NCBI GenBank assembly: GCA_028716125.1
Contig: JAQUQK010000004.1
Location: 5,490 to 28,342 of the forward strand
Reading direction: 5' to 3'
Length of the DNA stretch: 22,853 nt
Source of the DNA: Thermoplasmatota archaeon
GTDB taxonomy: Archaea; Thermoplasmatota; JAQUQK01
A model generated the notes under the pieces. That model saw only the letters and a program-made list of their open reading frames with translations. It did no database searches and was not told where the DNA came from. Below are positions 14,313 through 22,555 of this stretch, piece by piece; within the stretch, counting starts at the first letter, position 1, and each line of letters opens with the position of its first letter. The position numbers were made by a program, and so were the translations under genes.

Positions 14313-16256
14313 ATGCTGGAAAACTTGTTCTTCGCAGGCCTGGTTGCTTGGTTTGCTGGCGCAACGCTTCCGTTGATTTCCATTTCGTCTGATTCAAAAA
14401 CGTTCCGCAGAATTTCACTTGGCATCTATGCCATCGCATCTCTTTTGCTTGCGGACGTGTCTCTTTTTGCTGCTTACAAAAACATCACGATTGCTATTAC
14501 AATATACAAGATACTGCCGCAGATACAATTCTCATTCATGCTTGACCGCCTTTCGGCGCTTTTCGTGCTGATGATTTCGGTCGTTTCGCTTTGCGCTTCC
14601 ATTTATTCCGTGGGATACGTCGAGCACGGCCACCACAAGGTGCGCAAGAACCTGCTCGTTTCTCTTATGGGATTTTTCATCCTGTCGATGATTCTTGTGG
14701 TTTCTTCAGCAAACACTTTCGCGTTCATATTCTTCTGGGAAACAATGTCGCTTTCCTCTTTCTTCCTCGTAATGTATGAATATGAGAAAAAGGAAACGCG
14801 AAAGGCGGGAATTTTCTATTTTGCAATGACGCAATTAAGCACTGTTTTCCTGATTACTGCATTTGTGGTTCTTTACGCAATAAACGGCTCGTTCGACATA
14901 AGGCATACTGCATTTGCCGACCCTTCGCTGCTCACGGCGGTTTTTCTTCTGCTGTTCGTTGGATTCTCGATAAAAGCGGGCGTAATTCCGTTTCATAAAT
15001 GGCTTCCATACGCGCACCCGGCTAGCCCATCAAACATCTCCGCCCTGATGTCCGGGCTGATGATAAAAGTCGCGATTTACGGCATGATGCGCTTCCTGCT
15101 GTTCGCGCTTGCCCCTGAACTCTGGTGGGGCATACTTGTCCTTTCCGCAGGAATCATATCTGCGATACTCGGTGTCATCTACGCGATGAAGGAGAACGAC
15201 CTGAAGCGCCTTTTGGCATATAGCAGCATAGAGAACATCGGCGTCGTACTCGTGGGACTGGGACTTTATTTGATATTCTCTCAAAGCGGCTTGCCCTCTC
15301 TTGCGATCCTTGGCCTTGCAGGCGCGCTCTTCCATGCATTCAACCACGCGATCTTCAAGTCGCTCCTTTTCCTTACGTCCGGCTCCGTTGTATATTCAAC
15401 CGGAACGCGAAATATAGAGGAGATGGGCGGGCTTGTCCACAGGATGCCGTTTACTGCAATTTCGTTCTTCATTGGCGCATTGTCCATCTCAGCGCTCCCG
15501 CCGCTCAGCGGATTCGTTGGCGAGTTCCTAATATTCCAGTCTTTCCTTGATTCACATGCGCTTGCTGATCCGATGCTCAGGCTATTAATGGTGACGTGCC
15601 TTTCGAGCTTTGCGCTCACGAGCGCACTTGCCGCCGCGTGCTTTGTCAAGGCGTTCGGCGCGGTTTTCCTGGCAGTCCCGCGCACCGAAAATGCGCAGAA
15701 GGCGCACGAAGTTCCAAAATCCATGATTGCTGGGCCAATCATTCTTGCGGCGCTTTGCGTAGTTTTGGGCATATTCTCCCGCCAGATATTCAAATCTCTT
15801 GGCTTTTCAATAGATTCGCCCGATCTGTTTTTCATCGGCGTTTTCCTGATTGCTTCATACGCTCTTACGTTTGCGGTCCTTCGCGCCGCTTCCTCTGGCA
15901 AGGTGCGCATCAGCGAAACGTGGGGATGCGGCATAATTTCGCAGAATGGAAGAATGGAATATACAGCATCAGGCTTCGCCCAGCCTCTTGTCCGGATGCT
16001 CAAGGCGATATACAGGACAGAGGAGCGCAGCGAGAGGAAGTTCTTCGATTCCCAAAGCAGCATATTCAAGGAAGGAAAAGCAGAAATGCGGCTGATGCAG
16101 TTCTTTGAGGAATACATATACATGCCGATTGCGCGCGCTGTAAATACAGCTTCAAAGGCAGTGGCGCACCTTCAGACTGGCAGCCTGGACGACTACATCG
16201 CCTACACTTTCGTTGCAGTTGTCGTGCTCCTCCTTGTCGTGGGGTGGATAATATGA
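14313..16256 (+). CDS. hyfB: Antiporter-like membrane subunit of Ehr/group 4 hydrogenase-type complex (HyfB/NuoL-like)
   Basis: The first and largest membrane subunit, 647 residues, with the length and composition of E. coli HyfB (about 670), homologous to NuoL and Mrp antiporters. Key ion-path residues are kept: E143 in FFWETMSLSS (TM5), K221 in GFSIKAGVIPFHKWLPYAHP, H228, K252, and the later FNHAIFKSLLFLTSG. The C-terminal part ends in a single helix after a soluble stretch with LQTGSLDDYIAYTF, as in HyfB. I prefer the ATG at 14313, which gives the family-like N-terminus and is preceded by a GGGGAT; an ATG at 14283 adds 10 residues and would be leaderless. The stop overlaps the next start as ATGA. 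Confidence 0.92.
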   Translation: MLENLFFAGLVAWFAGATLPLISISSDSKTFRRISLGIYAIASLLLADVSLFAAYKNITIAITIYKILPQIQFSFMLDRLSALFVLMISVVSLCASIYSVGYVEHGHHKVRKNLLVSLMGFFILSMILVVSSANTFAFIFFWETMSLSSFFLVMYEYEKKETRKAGIFYFAMTQLSTVFLITAFVVLYAINGSFDIRHTAFADPSLLTAVFLLLFVGFSIKAGVIPFHKWLPYAHPASPSNISALMSGLMIKVAIYGMMRFLLFALAPELWWGILVLSAGIISAILGVIYAMKENDLKRLLAYSSIENIGVVLVGLGLYLIFSQSGLPSLAILGLAGALFHAFNHAIFKSLLFLTSGSVVYSTGTRNIEEMGGLVHRMPFTAISFFIGALSISALPPLSGFVGEFLIFQSFLDSHALADPMLRLLMVTCLSSFALTSALAAACFVKAFGAVFLAVPRTENAQKAHEVPKSMIAGPIILAALCVVLGIFSRQIFKSLGFSIDSPDLFFIGVFLIASYALTFAVLRAASSGKVRISETWGCGIISQNGRMEYTASGFAQPLVRMLKAIYRTEERSERKFFDSQSSIFKEGKAEMRLMQFFEEYIYMPIARAVNTASKAVAHLQTGSLDDYIAYTFVAVVVLLLVVGWII

Positions 16257-17194
16257 ACTGGCCTTTCCTGATTTACATATTCGTCAATGCGGCATTCGCC
16301 CTTCTTATCTCACCTTTCTACATGAGCCTGATAAAGAAAATCAAGGCATGGACGCAGCGCCGAAAGGGTCCGCCGCTCTTCCAGACATACTACAATATCG
16401 CCAAGCTGATGAAAAAGGAGGTTGTATATTCCTCGAATTCGTCGTGGATAATGCGCACGACTCCTTATGCAAACATGATTGCGGTGCTTGCGGCGGCAAT
16501 GTTCGTCCCGCTGGCTTTCGTGCCGCAGGGATTCGACGGCGTTGGCAACATAATACTGTTCGTATATCTCCTCGCCGTGGCAAGATTCTTCATGGCTCTT
16601 TCCGGCCTTGATGCGGGGAGCACGTTCGGAGGAATGGGAAGCTCAAGGGAAATGAGCCTTTCGGCGATAATAGAGCCTACGACAATAGTAGTCTTCGCAG
16701 CGCTTGCGTTCACGTTCAAGACCACAAATCTGCATGAAATTTTTACCGAGACCGCAAAATTCCCGGCGTTCGTAATGAACCCTTCGCTGTTCCTGATATC
16801 AATTCCGCTCTTTCTCGTCATCATAGTCGAAACTGCGCGCGTGCCTGTGGACAACCCGGAAACGCATCTTGAACTCACAATGATCCATGAGGCGATGATA
16901 CTAGAGCAGTCCGGGCGCAACCTTGCCCTCATGGAACTTTCAAGCGCCGTGAAACAGACCCTTCTTACCGGCGTTCTTGTCAACGTATTGATGCCATGGG
17001 GCCTTGCAACCGAATTTACCCTGCAGGCGATTCTCTTTTCGATGCTTGCGTTCTTCGCAAAGGCGGCGGCGATTTCAATAATCATCGGTTTGTTCGAGTC
17101 GGCGCTTGCAAAAATCCGCCTTTTCCTGCTTCCGCACATATTCATGCTGGCATTCTTCCTTTCGGTTCTTGCCATACTGCTGGAGGTTTTCTAA
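16253..17194 (+). CDS. hyfC: Membrane anchor subunit of Ehr-type complex (HyfC/NuoH-like)
   Basis: The subunit that joins the soluble module to the membrane arm, 313 residues. QRRKGPPLFQTYYNIAKLMK (36-55) on the first cytoplasmic loop and ETARVPVDNPETHLELTM (193-210), then HEAMILEQSG (212-221), are hallmark NuoH/HyfC motifs. The acidic residues E193, E204, E207, E213 and E218, which in complex I line the route from the quinone/redox site to the membrane channels, are all present. The ATG at 16253 overlaps the hyfB stop by 4 bases and gives the usual N-terminus. Confidence 0.94.
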   Translation: MNWPFLIYIFVNAAFALLISPFYMSLIKKIKAWTQRRKGPPLFQTYYNIAKLMKKEVVYSSNSSWIMRTTPYANMIAVLAAAMFVPLAFVPQGFDGVGNIILFVYLLAVARFFMALSGLDAGSTFGGMGSSREMSLSAIIEPTTIVVFAALAFTFKTTNLHEIFTETAKFPAFVMNPSLFLISIPLFLVIIVETARVPVDNPETHLELTMIHEAMILEQSGRNLALMELSSAVKQTLLTGVLVNVLMPWGLATEFTLQAILFSMLAFFAKAAAISIIIGLFESALAKIRLFLLPHIFMLAFFLSVLAILLEVF

Positions 17195-17886
17195 TGGAGT
17201 TTCTTGTCGAAGGGTGGATAAACGTCCTGCTGGCGCTCGTGCTCATATCCGGGGCTTTCATAGTCACGAGAAGGGATTTGCTGGCGCTTGTGTCCACCTA
17301 CTCGATCCAGTCTTTCCTGATTTCGGCGGTGGCGCTTTCGCTTTATTTGATTGAAAAACACAATGTGCTTCTTTATCTTGCAATACTTACCGTTGCAAGC
17401 AAATCGCTGCTAATTCCGTACTTCATAAGAACCATACAGAGAAAGATGCGCATAAGGCGCGACCTGGAATTCCATTACATTACTCCGATAATCTCGATAT
17501 TCGTCACCCTGATACTCACGCTTGTTGCATATATCTGCCTTTCAAAGGCGCTAACCGCTTCTTCGGCCCAAAATGACTTCTACCTCGGCGCGGTACTAGG
17601 CGTATCGCTTGCGCTTATGGGCATGATGGTCATATTCAGCCGCAGGAAAGTAATAACGAAGATAGTGGGCTATCTCATGATGGAAAACGGCGTCCTGCTT
17701 TTCGGCATGTTCCTCACCGAGCTTCCGTTCATAGTCGAAGCCATGATTGTCATCGACCTGATAATATTAGTGCTGATTGCCGCCATACTCGCAGTAGGAA
17801 TGGATGCAAGCATAGAGGAGTTCCAGGCAAGGCTGAACGTGGCGCACAAATGGTTCACCCAGGAAAAGGAGGATGATGAGATATGA
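17194..17886 (+). CDS. hyfE: Membrane subunit of Ehr-type complex (HyfE, NuoK-like)
   Basis: Six to seven hydrophobic helices in 230 residues, the length of HyfE (about 216) rather than of bare NuoK (about 100). The C-terminal half is the NuoK-like part, with GYLMMENGVLLFGMF and a following acidic residue in LPFIVEAMIVIDLIILV. The hydrophilic tail IEEFQARLNVAHKWFTQEKE is as expected for the family. TAATG overlaps the hyfC stop by one base, and TGGAGG (17181-17186) is the ribosome binding site. A longer frame upstream lies inside hyfC and is not real. Confidence 0.9.
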   Translation: MEFLVEGWINVLLALVLISGAFIVTRRDLLALVSTYSIQSFLISAVALSLYLIEKHNVLLYLAILTVASKSLLIPYFIRTIQRKMRIRRDLEFHYITPIISIFVTLILTLVAYICLSKALTASSAQNDFYLGAVLGVSLALMGMMVIFSRRKVITKIVGYLMMENGVLLFGMFLTELPFIVEAMIVIDLIILVLIAAILAVGMDASIEEFQARLNVAHKWFTQEKEDDEI

Positions 17887-19346
17887 TTCTTGCCGCATAC
17901 GCAGTTGCTAGCGCAATGGCACTTGCATTCATCAGCATCTTCAAGTGGAATTCTATCACGCGCGTTTTCTCCGTATTGCACGGAGCGGCATATCTTGGCA
18001 TATCCATATCAGCGCTCGCACTTGGAAAAATTCCGACGTATTATTTCGGCGGCAGGTATCTTTTCATAGACCGCTTTGGCATCTACGAAATAATGATTGC
18101 TTCCGCGGTATTCCTTTTTGCCGCGGTATACGCAATGCCGCACTCAAAAGAGCTTGTCCAGTCTGGCGAGCTGAGCGAAAAGAACTTTAAATTTGCATAT
18201 CTCGCTTTCAACGCGCTTTTGGCATTTGTAGTCGCCGCGTTCGCCTCAAACAGCCTGGCGCTCTTCTGGATATTCGCAGAGCTCAGCACCGCTTCTGCCG
18301 CCCTTCTCATCGCAGTAATCAACTCGCGCAAAAACATAGACGCGGCGCTGAAATACGTCTTTGTGAATTCGACGGCAATGGTTTTCTCGTTCATCGGGAT
18401 AATACTGATTTTCCTGGCATCCGAGCATTCCCTCGGGCACGGGACCTTGAACTGGGACGAGCTTGCCGCAGGCTCCGGGCTTTTCGAGCCCACCCTTCTT
18501 GCAGTCGCATTCGTGTTCCTGTTCATTGGCTTCGCCGCTAAATCCGGCATAGCGCCGTTCCACACCGCGCTCCCGCACGCGTACTCGAAAGCGCCTTCGG
18601 CCACTGGCGCCCTTCTTTCCGCGGTGGTCGCAAACATCGGCATATACGGGATAATCCGCGCATATTCGATATTGGGCGGAAATTCCGCCCGCTTGTCAAT
18701 TTCCCCGATTCTCATTGCTTTCGGAGTTGGAAGCGTGAGTCTTGCGGCGCTAAGCATGCTTCAGCAGACGAGCACAAAAAAACTGATTGCCTTCTCTTCA
18801 GTAGAGCACATGGGACTTGTCCTGATTGGAATCGGCGTGGGAACTCAGCAGGCTCTTTTCTGGGTTCTTTTCTACATAATGGCGCACTCGCTTACAAAGG
18901 CGCTCCTTTTCTTCTCGTCCGGCGTCCTCCACCGCCAGTACAAGACAAACAAATTTGAAAAAATGCCGGATGCTCTGAAATTCCAGCCTCTGGCGTCCGC
19001 GGGCCTCATCATAGGCAGCTGCGCGATAATAGGGATGCCTCCATTCCCGATATTCCTGCCGAAGCTGATGCTTCTAATTCAGATTAACGGCGTGTCCACG
19101 TGGCTTCTTGCGGCCGTGCTTTTGCTTCTGGTAATTGCGTCCGTGTCGTTCGTACTGCTGCTTTCGAAGCTGTTCTCAAACGTGAGCACGGGCGAAGCGG
19201 GGCAGCAGCTCAAGCGCTTCGAAGTTCCTTTCGGAATGAAATTCTCGATAGTTGCGCTGATTGCAATCATAATCATTCTTGGCGTTTTCCTGCCGGATGC
19301 GCTGAAGAATTTCATTTCGGCGATAGTGCGTGAGCTGAGGTGGTAA
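17883..19346 (+). CDS. hyfF: Antiporter-like membrane subunit of Ehr-type complex (HyfF/NuoN-like)
   Basis: Second antiporter-like subunit, 487 residues with about 14 helices. The functional charges of this family are conserved: E133 in FWIFAELSTA (TM5), K220 in GFAAKSGIAPFHTALPHAYS, H227, and H335 and K339 in HSLTKALLFFSSG (TM12). This matches HyfF/MbhH-type subunits that move protons or sodium ions. The ATG overlaps the hyfE stop as ATGA, and the stop is one base before the large-subunit ATG. Nothing in the sequence indicates damage, so ion movement is probably retained. Confidence 0.93.
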   Translation: MILAAYAVASAMALAFISIFKWNSITRVFSVLHGAAYLGISISALALGKIPTYYFGGRYLFIDRFGIYEIMIASAVFLFAAVYAMPHSKELVQSGELSEKNFKFAYLAFNALLAFVVAAFASNSLALFWIFAELSTASAALLIAVINSRKNIDAALKYVFVNSTAMVFSFIGIILIFLASEHSLGHGTLNWDELAAGSGLFEPTLLAVAFVFLFIGFAAKSGIAPFHTALPHAYSKAPSATGALLSAVVANIGIYGIIRAYSILGGNSARLSISPILIAFGVGSVSLAALSMLQQTSTKKLIAFSSVEHMGLVLIGIGVGTQQALFWVLFYIMAHSLTKALLFFSSGVLHRQYKTNKFEKMPDALKFQPLASAGLIIGSCAIIGMPPFPIFLPKLMLLIQINGVSTWLLAAVLLLLVIASVSFVLLLSKLFSNVSTGEAGQQLKRFEVPFGMKFSIVALIAIIIILGVFLPDALKNFISAIVRELRW

Positions 19347-19347
19347 A

Positions 19348-20919
19348 ATGGCAAGCCCTGAAATCCTGACCTCGCTCAAAGGCACGGAATGCCTAAAAAC
19401 CGCGTTCCCTGGAAACAACAGCGAGATATATGCGCCAGTGGACGAGGCGGAGTTCCCTGCCATAATTGATGCGCTCGCAAACGACGGCTGTGTTCTGATA
19501 TCATTGTTTTGTGCACAGAATTTCGAAGGCCGCAAAGGGCTTGCGCTTTTCTATGCATTCGAGCGAAGGGGCTGCGAGAATATTCTCGTTCTTATGCGCA
19601 GCGCCAAGGGCAGCAAAGCAACATCGGTTGCGCAAAAATTCCCATCGGCGTGCTGGTTTGAGAGGGAAGTTTCTGACGGATTCGGCATAGAATTCGAAGG
19701 CGCGTTCGACAATCGCAGGCTCTTCCTGCATGAAGTTTATCCCGAAGATTTCCATCCATTGCTGAAGGAAACGCCGAATAAAAAAATCAAACTTCGCGAG
19801 AAAATACCTGCCGAATCGGAATACCAATTCAAGCCAATGAACGGCGAGGGAGTTTACCAGATACCGGTTGGGCCGGTGCACGCAGGAATCATCGAACCGG
19901 GACACTTCCGTTTCAGCGTCATAGGCGAGCCCATTTCCAACTTGGAAGTGCGCATGTTCTACAAGCACCGCGGCGTCGAAAAGCTTGCAGAGGGAAAAAC
20001 GCCTGAGGAATGCGTCAAAATCGCAGAGGCGATAAGCGGGGACGAGACCGTTGCAAATTCAGTTGCGTTCTGCATGGCGGTCGAGAAAATTTCAGGCGCA
20101 AAGATTCCGGCAAGGGCTGATCGCCTTCGCGCCGTCTTGCTTGAGATGGAGCGCATCTATTCGCTTCTTGGGGACGTTGCCGGAATGGCGGTTGACATTG
20201 CATTTGCTAGCGGCGCAAGCCCGTTCTTCATACTGCGCGAGGAAATTTTGCGGCAGAACGCCAATCTTACTGGTTCAAGATTCATGAAAGGAATTGTCGG
20301 CATTGGCGGCCTGAAAAAAGACGTTCCTGAAAATGAATTGCGGAACCTTTCATCGTACCTAAAAACATTCCCAAAACTATTCAAGGAAGCGCACGACTCC
20401 GTTCTTTCGTCCACAATCTCGGTCGACAGGTTTGACAGAACGGGACTTGTAGAAAAACGCCTTGTCTCGCCTTTGAATCTTACTGGGCCTATTGCCAGGG
20501 CGTCCGGCGTTCAGATCGACAACCGCAAGGACCGGCCTTACGGCGCATACCAATCATTCAAGCCGCGCGTCAAAATAATGGATGGCGGCGACGTCCTTTC
20601 GCGCTTTGAGGTGAAATCGCACGAGATACTGGAATCCGTGAATCTCATACAGAAGATTTTGAAGGATCTGCCCGAAGGCCCAGTCTCGTCAAATTTCAAG
20701 ATTTCCGACGGCTTTTGCCTTTCGACGGTCGAGGCGCCAAGAGGCCAGAACCTGCATTGGGTTTATATCAAAGATGGCGTGGTTGACAGATACAAGGTGC
20801 GCACGGCGTCGTTCTGCAACTGGCAGGCGATAGAGCACGCAGTCATTGGAAACATAGTTCCAGACTTCCCGCTCATAAACAAGAGCATGAACCTGTCGTA
20901 TGCGGGGACGGACCTTTGA
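19348..20919 (+). CDS. ehrL: Large subunit of Ehr-type complex, group 4 [NiFe]-hydrogenase fold lacking all four Ni ligands (HyfG/EhrL-like)
   Basis: A 523-residue NuoC-NuoD fusion as in HyfG. The NuoC-like part (about 1-150) has FEREVSDGFGIEFEG and RRLFLHEVYPEDFHPLLKE. The hydrogenase-like part starts with GPVHAGIIEPGHFRF and HRGVEKLAEG. Where active enzymes have a CGIC-type first motif, this protein has S230-G-D-E233. Where they end DPC-xx-C-T-D-R, it ends N515-L-S517-Y-A-G520-T-D-L. Thus all four Ni-binding cysteines are replaced (S230, E233, S517, G520) while the flanking fold, including AFCMAVE (240-246), is intact. That defines the Ehr class and excludes a [NiFe] hydrogenase. Frame and codon use look normal, so it is not a pseudogene. 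Confidence 0.93.
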   Translation: MASPEILTSLKGTECLKTAFPGNNSEIYAPVDEAEFPAIIDALANDGCVLISLFCAQNFEGRKGLALFYAFERRGCENILVLMRSAKGSKATSVAQKFPSACWFEREVSDGFGIEFEGAFDNRRLFLHEVYPEDFHPLLKETPNKKIKLREKIPAESEYQFKPMNGEGVYQIPVGPVHAGIIEPGHFRFSVIGEPISNLEVRMFYKHRGVEKLAEGKTPEECVKIAEAISGDETVANSVAFCMAVEKISGAKIPARADRLRAVLLEMERIYSLLGDVAGMAVDIAFASGASPFFILREEILRQNANLTGSRFMKGIVGIGGLKKDVPENELRNLSSYLKTFPKLFKEAHDSVLSSTISVDRFDRTGLVEKRLVSPLNLTGPIARASGVQIDNRKDRPYGAYQSFKPRVKIMDGGDVLSRFEVKSHEILESVNLIQKILKDLPEGPVSSNFKISDGFCLSTVEAPRGQNLHWVYIKDGVVDRYKVRTASFCNWQAIEHAVIGNIVPDFPLINKSMNLSYAGTDL

Positions 20920-20928
20920 GGCGATAAA

Positions 20929-21450
20929 ATGGCAAATCCAATTTTCAACATATTCAAGCCAAAGGTCACGGAAAAATTCACTCTGCGCGATGAGGAGTTC
21001 GAGGCAGTAGGAAAGCAATTGAAAAGAGAAATAGACAAAGTATTCGGGCGCAGCCTTGCAATCCGCGAACTTGATTCCGGGAGCGATAATTCCACCGAGA
21101 TTGAGCTTGTGAATCTTGGCGCCCCCCACTACGACGTGGAAAGGTTCGGCGTTTCCTTCGTGGCGTCCCCGCGCCATGCCGACGTAATCGCAATCACTGG
21201 CGCAGTCACGAACAACATGGCGATAGCTGTGAAGAAGACATACGATGCCGCGCCTGCACCCAAATTCGTCATCGCAATAGGCGACGACGCCTGCGGAACT
21301 GGAGTTTTCGCGGATTCATATGCAACGTTAGGAAGTGCAGACAAAATTCTGCCAGTAGACCTGAAAATACCAGGAAACCCGCCAAGCCCAACGGAAATCC
21401 TGAAAGGACTGCTTGCGCTTATGAAAATAATACTGGAGAAAGGACAATAA
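20929..21450 (+). CDS. ehrS: Small subunit of Ehr-type complex, NuoB/HyfI fold lacking the [4Fe-4S] ligands (EhrS-like)
   Basis: 173 residues aligning over their length with HyfI/NuoB. RELDSGS, FGVSFVASPRHADVIAITGAV and PKFVIAIGD are clear family segments. In HyfI-type proteins the cluster ligands lie in GSCNGCE, GACA-x-x-GG and PGCPP. Here they read GSDNSTE (D53 and T56), GDDACGTG (D120) and PGNPP (N150). The only cysteine in the whole protein is C122, two residues from the usual third-ligand position. The proximal cluster therefore cannot form in the normal way. The gene starts 9 bases after the large subunit stop with weak ribosome binding sequence and ends the operon. Confidence 0.92.
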   Translation: MANPIFNIFKPKVTEKFTLRDEEFEAVGKQLKREIDKVFGRSLAIRELDSGSDNSTEIELVNLGAPHYDVERFGVSFVASPRHADVIAITGAVTNNMAIAVKKTYDAAPAPKFVIAIGDDACGTGVFADSYATLGSADKILPVDLKIPGNPPSPTEILKGLLALMKIILEKGQ

Positions 21451-21454
21451 GTCA

Positions 21455-22426
21455 TCAATTTTTATTGGATTTTTCTTTTAGCATGCGTTTTGCTTCTATT
21501 GATGATGTAAGAAGTGGAAAATCGTTTTTGTCTTTGAATTCTTCATATATATCCATTCCACCCATCAGCAAACCAACTGCCGGCAGTGCGTTTGAAACAG
21601 CTTGCTTGAAGAGAAATCTCTTAGGAGATGGTGTTCTTCTCATTAGAAATTCGTCTAGTTGTTTTTGATACGTGTCTTTAATATATTCTTCAAATTGGTT
21701 GGATTTTATTTTATCCATTCCTTCCAATATCAATACGGATTCTCTTTGAACGTCTTTTCTGAAGTTTCTAAACTCACTACTCTCTCTGATTTTGATCAAT
21801 TCCTGTATGTTCAAAGGACCTAAATCCGGCAAATATATTGAGAAAATTGTGTTTTGAATAGCTGTTGTTGGTGGCCTTTCATAATTATTTAATCTATTTG
21901 AGAAGACATAATCAAAGAATGCATTGTATCTCTTAGGATAAAACATCGAGTATGAATTTTTCATACATTCCATCAACATATCTGCAAGACCCATAATTTC
22001 TACATAGCGACGATCTTCACTACTTCTTAAAACATCGTGAACTCTCTGATCGCCATAAAATTTGTGGCCAAATTGTAGAAATTCATCTATCTCTTTGCGA
22101 TTTCTTTTGTCTTCCTTCTTAGCCAAAATCAGATTGTTCTTATACAACAGATTTACATCTAAGAGAAGTTGTTTTACCGCAAGGGCCATCCCTTCATTTT
22201 TTTTGCTGATTTCGCCATACTGATTTAAAAATAAATCCAGATAAAATTTTGATATCTTCCTGTCTATCTCCTTATATTTTTCCTCGGATTGTCTTTGACC
22301 GAGTTCTCTGTTTAACTGTTCTTGTTTGTATTCTAAAATTTCCAAGTTCTTGAATGTGAATATGCCGTGCTTTCTAAATTTGTGATGTCTCAAAAAACTT
22401 CTGACTATAAAATATATTGGACCCAC
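21455..22426 (-). CDS. Uncharacterised AT-rich gene, 323-residue protein
   Basis: I do not recognise the family. The protein is largely helical and rich in Lys, Glu, Asn and Phe. A heptad-like charged stretch at about 30-60 may be a coiled coil. IQELIKIRESSEFRNFRKD in the middle faintly recalls uncharacterised bacterial proteins of the DUF6236 sort, which I cannot confirm. A Gly/Ala-rich segment (ALPAVGLLMGGMDIY) lies near the C-terminus. No ATG begins this frame; a GTG at 22426 with GAAGAG upstream is the likely start, and the frame is open for 15 more codons before it. Composition is unlike the neighbours: 21661-21720 has 15 G/C of 60 bases, against 30 of 60 at 21181-21240 in the Ehr operon. 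This suggests acquisition. Confidence 0.7.
   Translation of the reverse strand: MGPIYFIVRSFLRHHKFRKHGIFTFKNLEILEYKQEQLNRELGQRQSEEKYKEIDRKISKFYLDLFLNQYGEISKKNEGMALAVKQLLLDVNLLYKNNLILAKKEDKRNRKEIDEFLQFGHKFYGDQRVHDVLRSSEDRRYVEIMGLADMLMECMKNSYSMFYPKRYNAFFDYVFSNRLNNYERPPTTAIQNTIFSIYLPDLGPLNIQELIKIRESSEFRNFRKDVQRESVLILEGMDKIKSNQFEEYIKDTYQKQLDEFLMRRTPSPKRFLFKQAVSNALPAVGLLMGGMDIYEEFKDKNDFPLLTSSIEAKRMLKEKSNKN
21459..21479 (+). terminator. Oligo-T terminator of the Ehr-type operon
   Basis: TTTTT (21459-21463), then further T-runs to 21479, begin 9 bases after the last gene of the operon. Oligo-T tracts end transcription in archaea. The tract lies inside the 3' end of the convergent AT-rich gene. Confidence 0.55.
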
Positions 22427-22555
22427 ATTTAACTCTTCTAAATTTTCACCTGATAGTTCCTGTCCTTCGCACTAGAACAAAGTAGTTTATAGTTAATAAG
22501 TAAAAGAAATTTGCTATGCCAATCAAAACTTAAATTGATATTCGATTCCTTCTTG

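Noticed and set aside
14313..21450. Reading the operon as an active energy-converting [NiFe] hydrogenase
   Set aside because: All four Ni ligands and all four small-subunit cluster ligands are replaced, and no ferredoxin-like subunit or maturation gene is present in the window.
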